The position numbers were made by a program, and so were the translations under genes. Shown one piece after another: positions 62,241 to 64,000 of a stretch of 64,000 nucleotides of DNA. Source of the stretch: an uncultured Spirochaetaceae bacterium (GTDB lineage Bacteria; Spirochaetota; Spirochaetia; Sphaerochaetales; Sphaerochaetaceae); contig CALXQU010000007.1 of NCBI GenBank assembly GCA_944390725.1, positions 45,005 to 109,004 of the forward strand, written 5' to 3'. The notes below the pieces were generated by a model. That model searched no databases. It was not told the origin of the DNA and worked only from the letters and a program-made list of their open reading frames with translations. Position 1 is the first letter of the stretch, and each line of letters starts with the position of its first letter.

Positions 62241-63248
62241 ATGCGGCTTTGCTTGGGACAGCTGAAGGTGATGACGCCGGAGATCGCGACGTATATCAAG
62301 CAGCTGGGTATCAAATCGGTACAGTTCAATACACCACATCTGCCCGCAGTGGATGGTGAGTGGCGGCTTGAGGATATCAAGGCTCTGAAGGCCCAATGCG
62401 ATGAGCAGGGATTCATCATGGAGTCGATAGAGAATGTTCCTATCGAATTCTATGATAAGGTCATGCTCGGCCTTCCGGGTCGGGATGAGCAGATAGAGAA
62501 GTATCAGCGCCTTATAAGGAATATGGGGGAGGCCGGGATACCTAGCCTAGGCTACCACTTCGTCCCGACCTTCGTGTGGCGCACATCGCGTGATACCCCT
62601 GGCCGCGGCGGCGTGAAGGTGACAAGCTTCCACAAGTCGGAAGAGGCGAATGGAAACACGGTCGACTACTTTGCAAGAACCGATATCAAGATAGAGGATG
62701 AGGAGGTAATGTGGGCAAACTACAAATACTTCATGGATGCGATCCTTCCTGTCGCAGAGGAAGCAGGTGTCAAGCTTGCCCTTCATCCTGATGATCCGCC
62801 GGTTCCTATGGTTGCAGGCGTGCATCGCCTCTTCATCAGCCTTGATGCATTCAAGAGGGCAGAGCAGATTGCCGGTGATAACAGGATGTGGGGGCTGGAC
62901 CTCTGCCTTGGAACTGTTTCCGAAATGGGAGGCAGGGATGCAGTGAATGCCTTTATTGACTACTTCGGTCCGAAAGACAGGATACACTACGTCCACTTCC
63001 GCGATGTCCAGGGCTCTGTTCCTGATTTCCAGGAATGCTTCCTGGGCGAGGGGAACTTCAATCCTATGGAGACCCTTGTACGTCTGAAGAAGAGCGGTTT
63101 CGATGGGTATATCATGGATGACCATGTGCCTCAGTTCTCAAGCGATATCATCAATCCAGATATCGGATGGGGATATGTATCGCATGGGTATGAGAATGGG
63201 TATATAGAAGGGCTTCTCACGGCTCTTGATTACTTCTGCGGCGAGTAA
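62241..63248 (+). CDS. uxuA: Mannonate dehydratase-like enzyme (UxuA family)
   Basis: A 335-residue TIM-barrel, metal-dependent dehydratase expected to turn D-mannonate into 2-keto-3-deoxygluconate in hexuronate breakdown. Metal and substrate residues are visible in LALHPDDPPVPM, WGLDLCLGTVSEMGG, IHYVHFRDVQG and YIMDDHVPQ. AAGGAGGAAG precedes ATG 62241. It lies 22 bases after DctM, so the TRAP system probably imports a hexuronate or aldonate. A length of 335 (360-390 is common) suggests a short subfamily. Confidence 0.88.
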   Translation: MRLCLGQLKVMTPEIATYIKQLGIKSVQFNTPHLPAVDGEWRLEDIKALKAQCDEQGFIMESIENVPIEFYDKVMLGLPGRDEQIEKYQRLIRNMGEAGIPSLGYHFVPTFVWRTSRDTPGRGGVKVTSFHKSEEANGNTVDYFARTDIKIEDEEVMWANYKYFMDAILPVAEEAGVKLALHPDDPPVPMVAGVHRLFISLDAFKRAEQIAGDNRMWGLDLCLGTVSEMGGRDAVNAFIDYFGPKDRIHYVHFRDVQGSVPDFQECFLGEGNFNPMETLVRLKKSGFDGYIMDDHVPQFSSDIINPDIGWGYVSHGYENGYIEGLLTALDYFCGE

Positions 63249-63274
63249 TTGCCTATAACCCCGCTTCAGGTTGG

Positions 63275-63296
63275 GCGCAGGACTCAATTCCTGCGC
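63275..63296 (+). terminator. Terminator after the TRAP-uxuA operon
   Basis: GCGCAGGA (63275-63282) pairs with TCCTGCGC (63289-63296) over a 6-base loop; the downstream tail TTGACCTTTGCCTTT is only moderately T-rich. Confidence 0.6.
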
Positions 63297-63329
63297 TTGA
63301 CCTTTGCCTTTAAGGTCATTTCCAAAGGA

Positions 63330-63790
63330 ATCGGTATTGCCGACCTGGAGTCTGTACTCTTCCCCGATGAAGGAGAAGTTCATTCCGAATTCAAGGATAA
63401 GGTCCTTGAGGTGGGAGGCGATCTGTTTCCTGAGAACCTTTTCCTTATATGAAGCTGGAAGATTCAGGACCTCCAGGACATATGCAATCCCGCAGAGCAG
63501 AAAGTCCTTCATTCCTCTTTGCAAGCTGCCCATATTTCGCATCTGATATCGCAATACGCTCATAGAGCATGCTGTCAATCTGACGTTCAAGCTCCCTCTT
63601 CGAATAATGGTTCTCCATGCGGGATCTAAAGGTAGAGCTCTTTCGCTTCATCAGTCTTGCAGGCTGTCATTATCAGGAGATTGTTTCGTCCAGGATATTT
63701 CTCTAACCAGTGGTGAGAGTTTTTCTTTGCCCTTGTATGTCTCGTAGAACTGCTTCATCCTCCAGACGTTTCTTCCTGAAAACCATGTTG
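63330..63790 (-). pseudogene. DUF1016/YhcG-type nuclease gene, decayed
   Basis: Pieces of a DUF1016 (PD-(D/E)XK) protein lie in order on the complement but in different frames: VWRMKQFYETYKGKEKLSPL, then LVREISWTK, LLIMTACKTDEAKELYL, RSRMENHYSKRELERQID, and LILEFGMNFSFIGEEYRLQVG. The frame changes fit single extra bases in short runs (for example AAGAAAC at about 63771 and ACGAAAC at about 63700). The nuclease core after EYRLQVG is missing. Either a decayed gene or uncorrected homopolymer errors near a contig end. Confidence 0.8.
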
Positions 63791-63800
63791 AAGAAGGGAT

Positions 63801-64000
63801 GTTCGATTGAAGGTATGAGGCAAGGGCAGATACTGTACTTTTGCGGCTCTATACAGAAAGTTGTGGGATGAGGGTAAGGGAAGAGGATAGGATCTAGAGA
63901 CAAGGAAGGGTTTCCTCCTGTAATGTTTAGCTTGCAAAAAAAAAACACGAACAAGGAAGAAACCCGATGGAAGAGAGCATGAAGAACAGGCATGGGCCGA
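63801..64000. other. AT-rich end of window without a supported gene
   Basis: No complete frame, tRNA or terminator is seen. A run of ten A residues lies at 63936-63945. Confidence 0.4.

Overview
The window looks like chromosomal DNA of a fermentative, host- or sediment-associated spirochaete, most likely Sphaerochaeta-like (inference). Supporting signs are moderately high GC, outer-membrane beta-barrel-like exported proteins, signal peptides ending in ...FAGG, a type III glutamine synthetase, a GntP permease with a glycerate kinase, TRAP and family 1 sugar ABC importers, and no respiratory genes. No 16S rRNA or ribosomal protein lies in the window, so the assignment is tentative.

Layout. 1-4357: end of an FAD oxidoreductase, a three-gene sugar ABC importer and a TSUP permease. 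4399-11569: proS, an mtnA-like isomerase next to a class II aldolase (together resembling a DHAP shunt for methylthioribose or deoxyribose phosphates), a two-subunit transketolase, a cysteine-rich DUF6062 protein and an osmC pair. 11640-19355: yhiN-like gene with aspS, then carAB. 19453-26978: an AAA+/HTH ATPase, rsmI, a SpoU methylase, a compact Lon-like protease, a Nif3-like protein, lspA, a beta-propeller glycosidase-like protein and a small barrel protein. 27128-31470: GntP permease, glycerate kinase and CstA. 31661-36131: a mobile-DNA island with a lipoprotein, tRNA-Ala(CGC), a tnpB-only IS200/IS605-type element, and an 813-bp IS21-family relic inserted with a 6-bp target duplication into an AAA_14/DUF4143 ATPase gene. 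36199-49144: barrel protein, PstA/DarA-type c-di-AMP receptor, glnN, rubredoxin, M18 aminopeptidase, metK, tetR, threonine ammonia-lyase, HAD phosphatase, a J-protein operon, a glycerophosphodiesterase and cysK. 49191-52003: a Fur/Zur-type regulator with a znuABC-like importer behind a 7-1-7 palindrome. 52071-54872: one reading frame fusing a complete DNA cytosine-5 methyltransferase to a complete GH51 arabinofuranosidase. 54869-58128: hydrolase, EndoIII-like glycosylase, mutM and two paralogous unknowns. 58243-63248: AraC regulator, TRAP transporter and a mannonate dehydratase-like enzyme (hexuronate use). 63330-63790: a decayed DUF1016 nuclease gene.

Three things stand out. First, the methyltransferase-GH51 fusion keeps all key residues of both enzymes. 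Second, at least fourteen genes, including the tnpB gene and the disrupted ATPase, have a -10 box ending 6-8 bases before the start codon and no Shine-Dalgarno sequence, so they are probably translated from leaderless mRNAs. Third, the IS21 relic can be excised on paper with its duplication, which restores the ATPase frame exactly.
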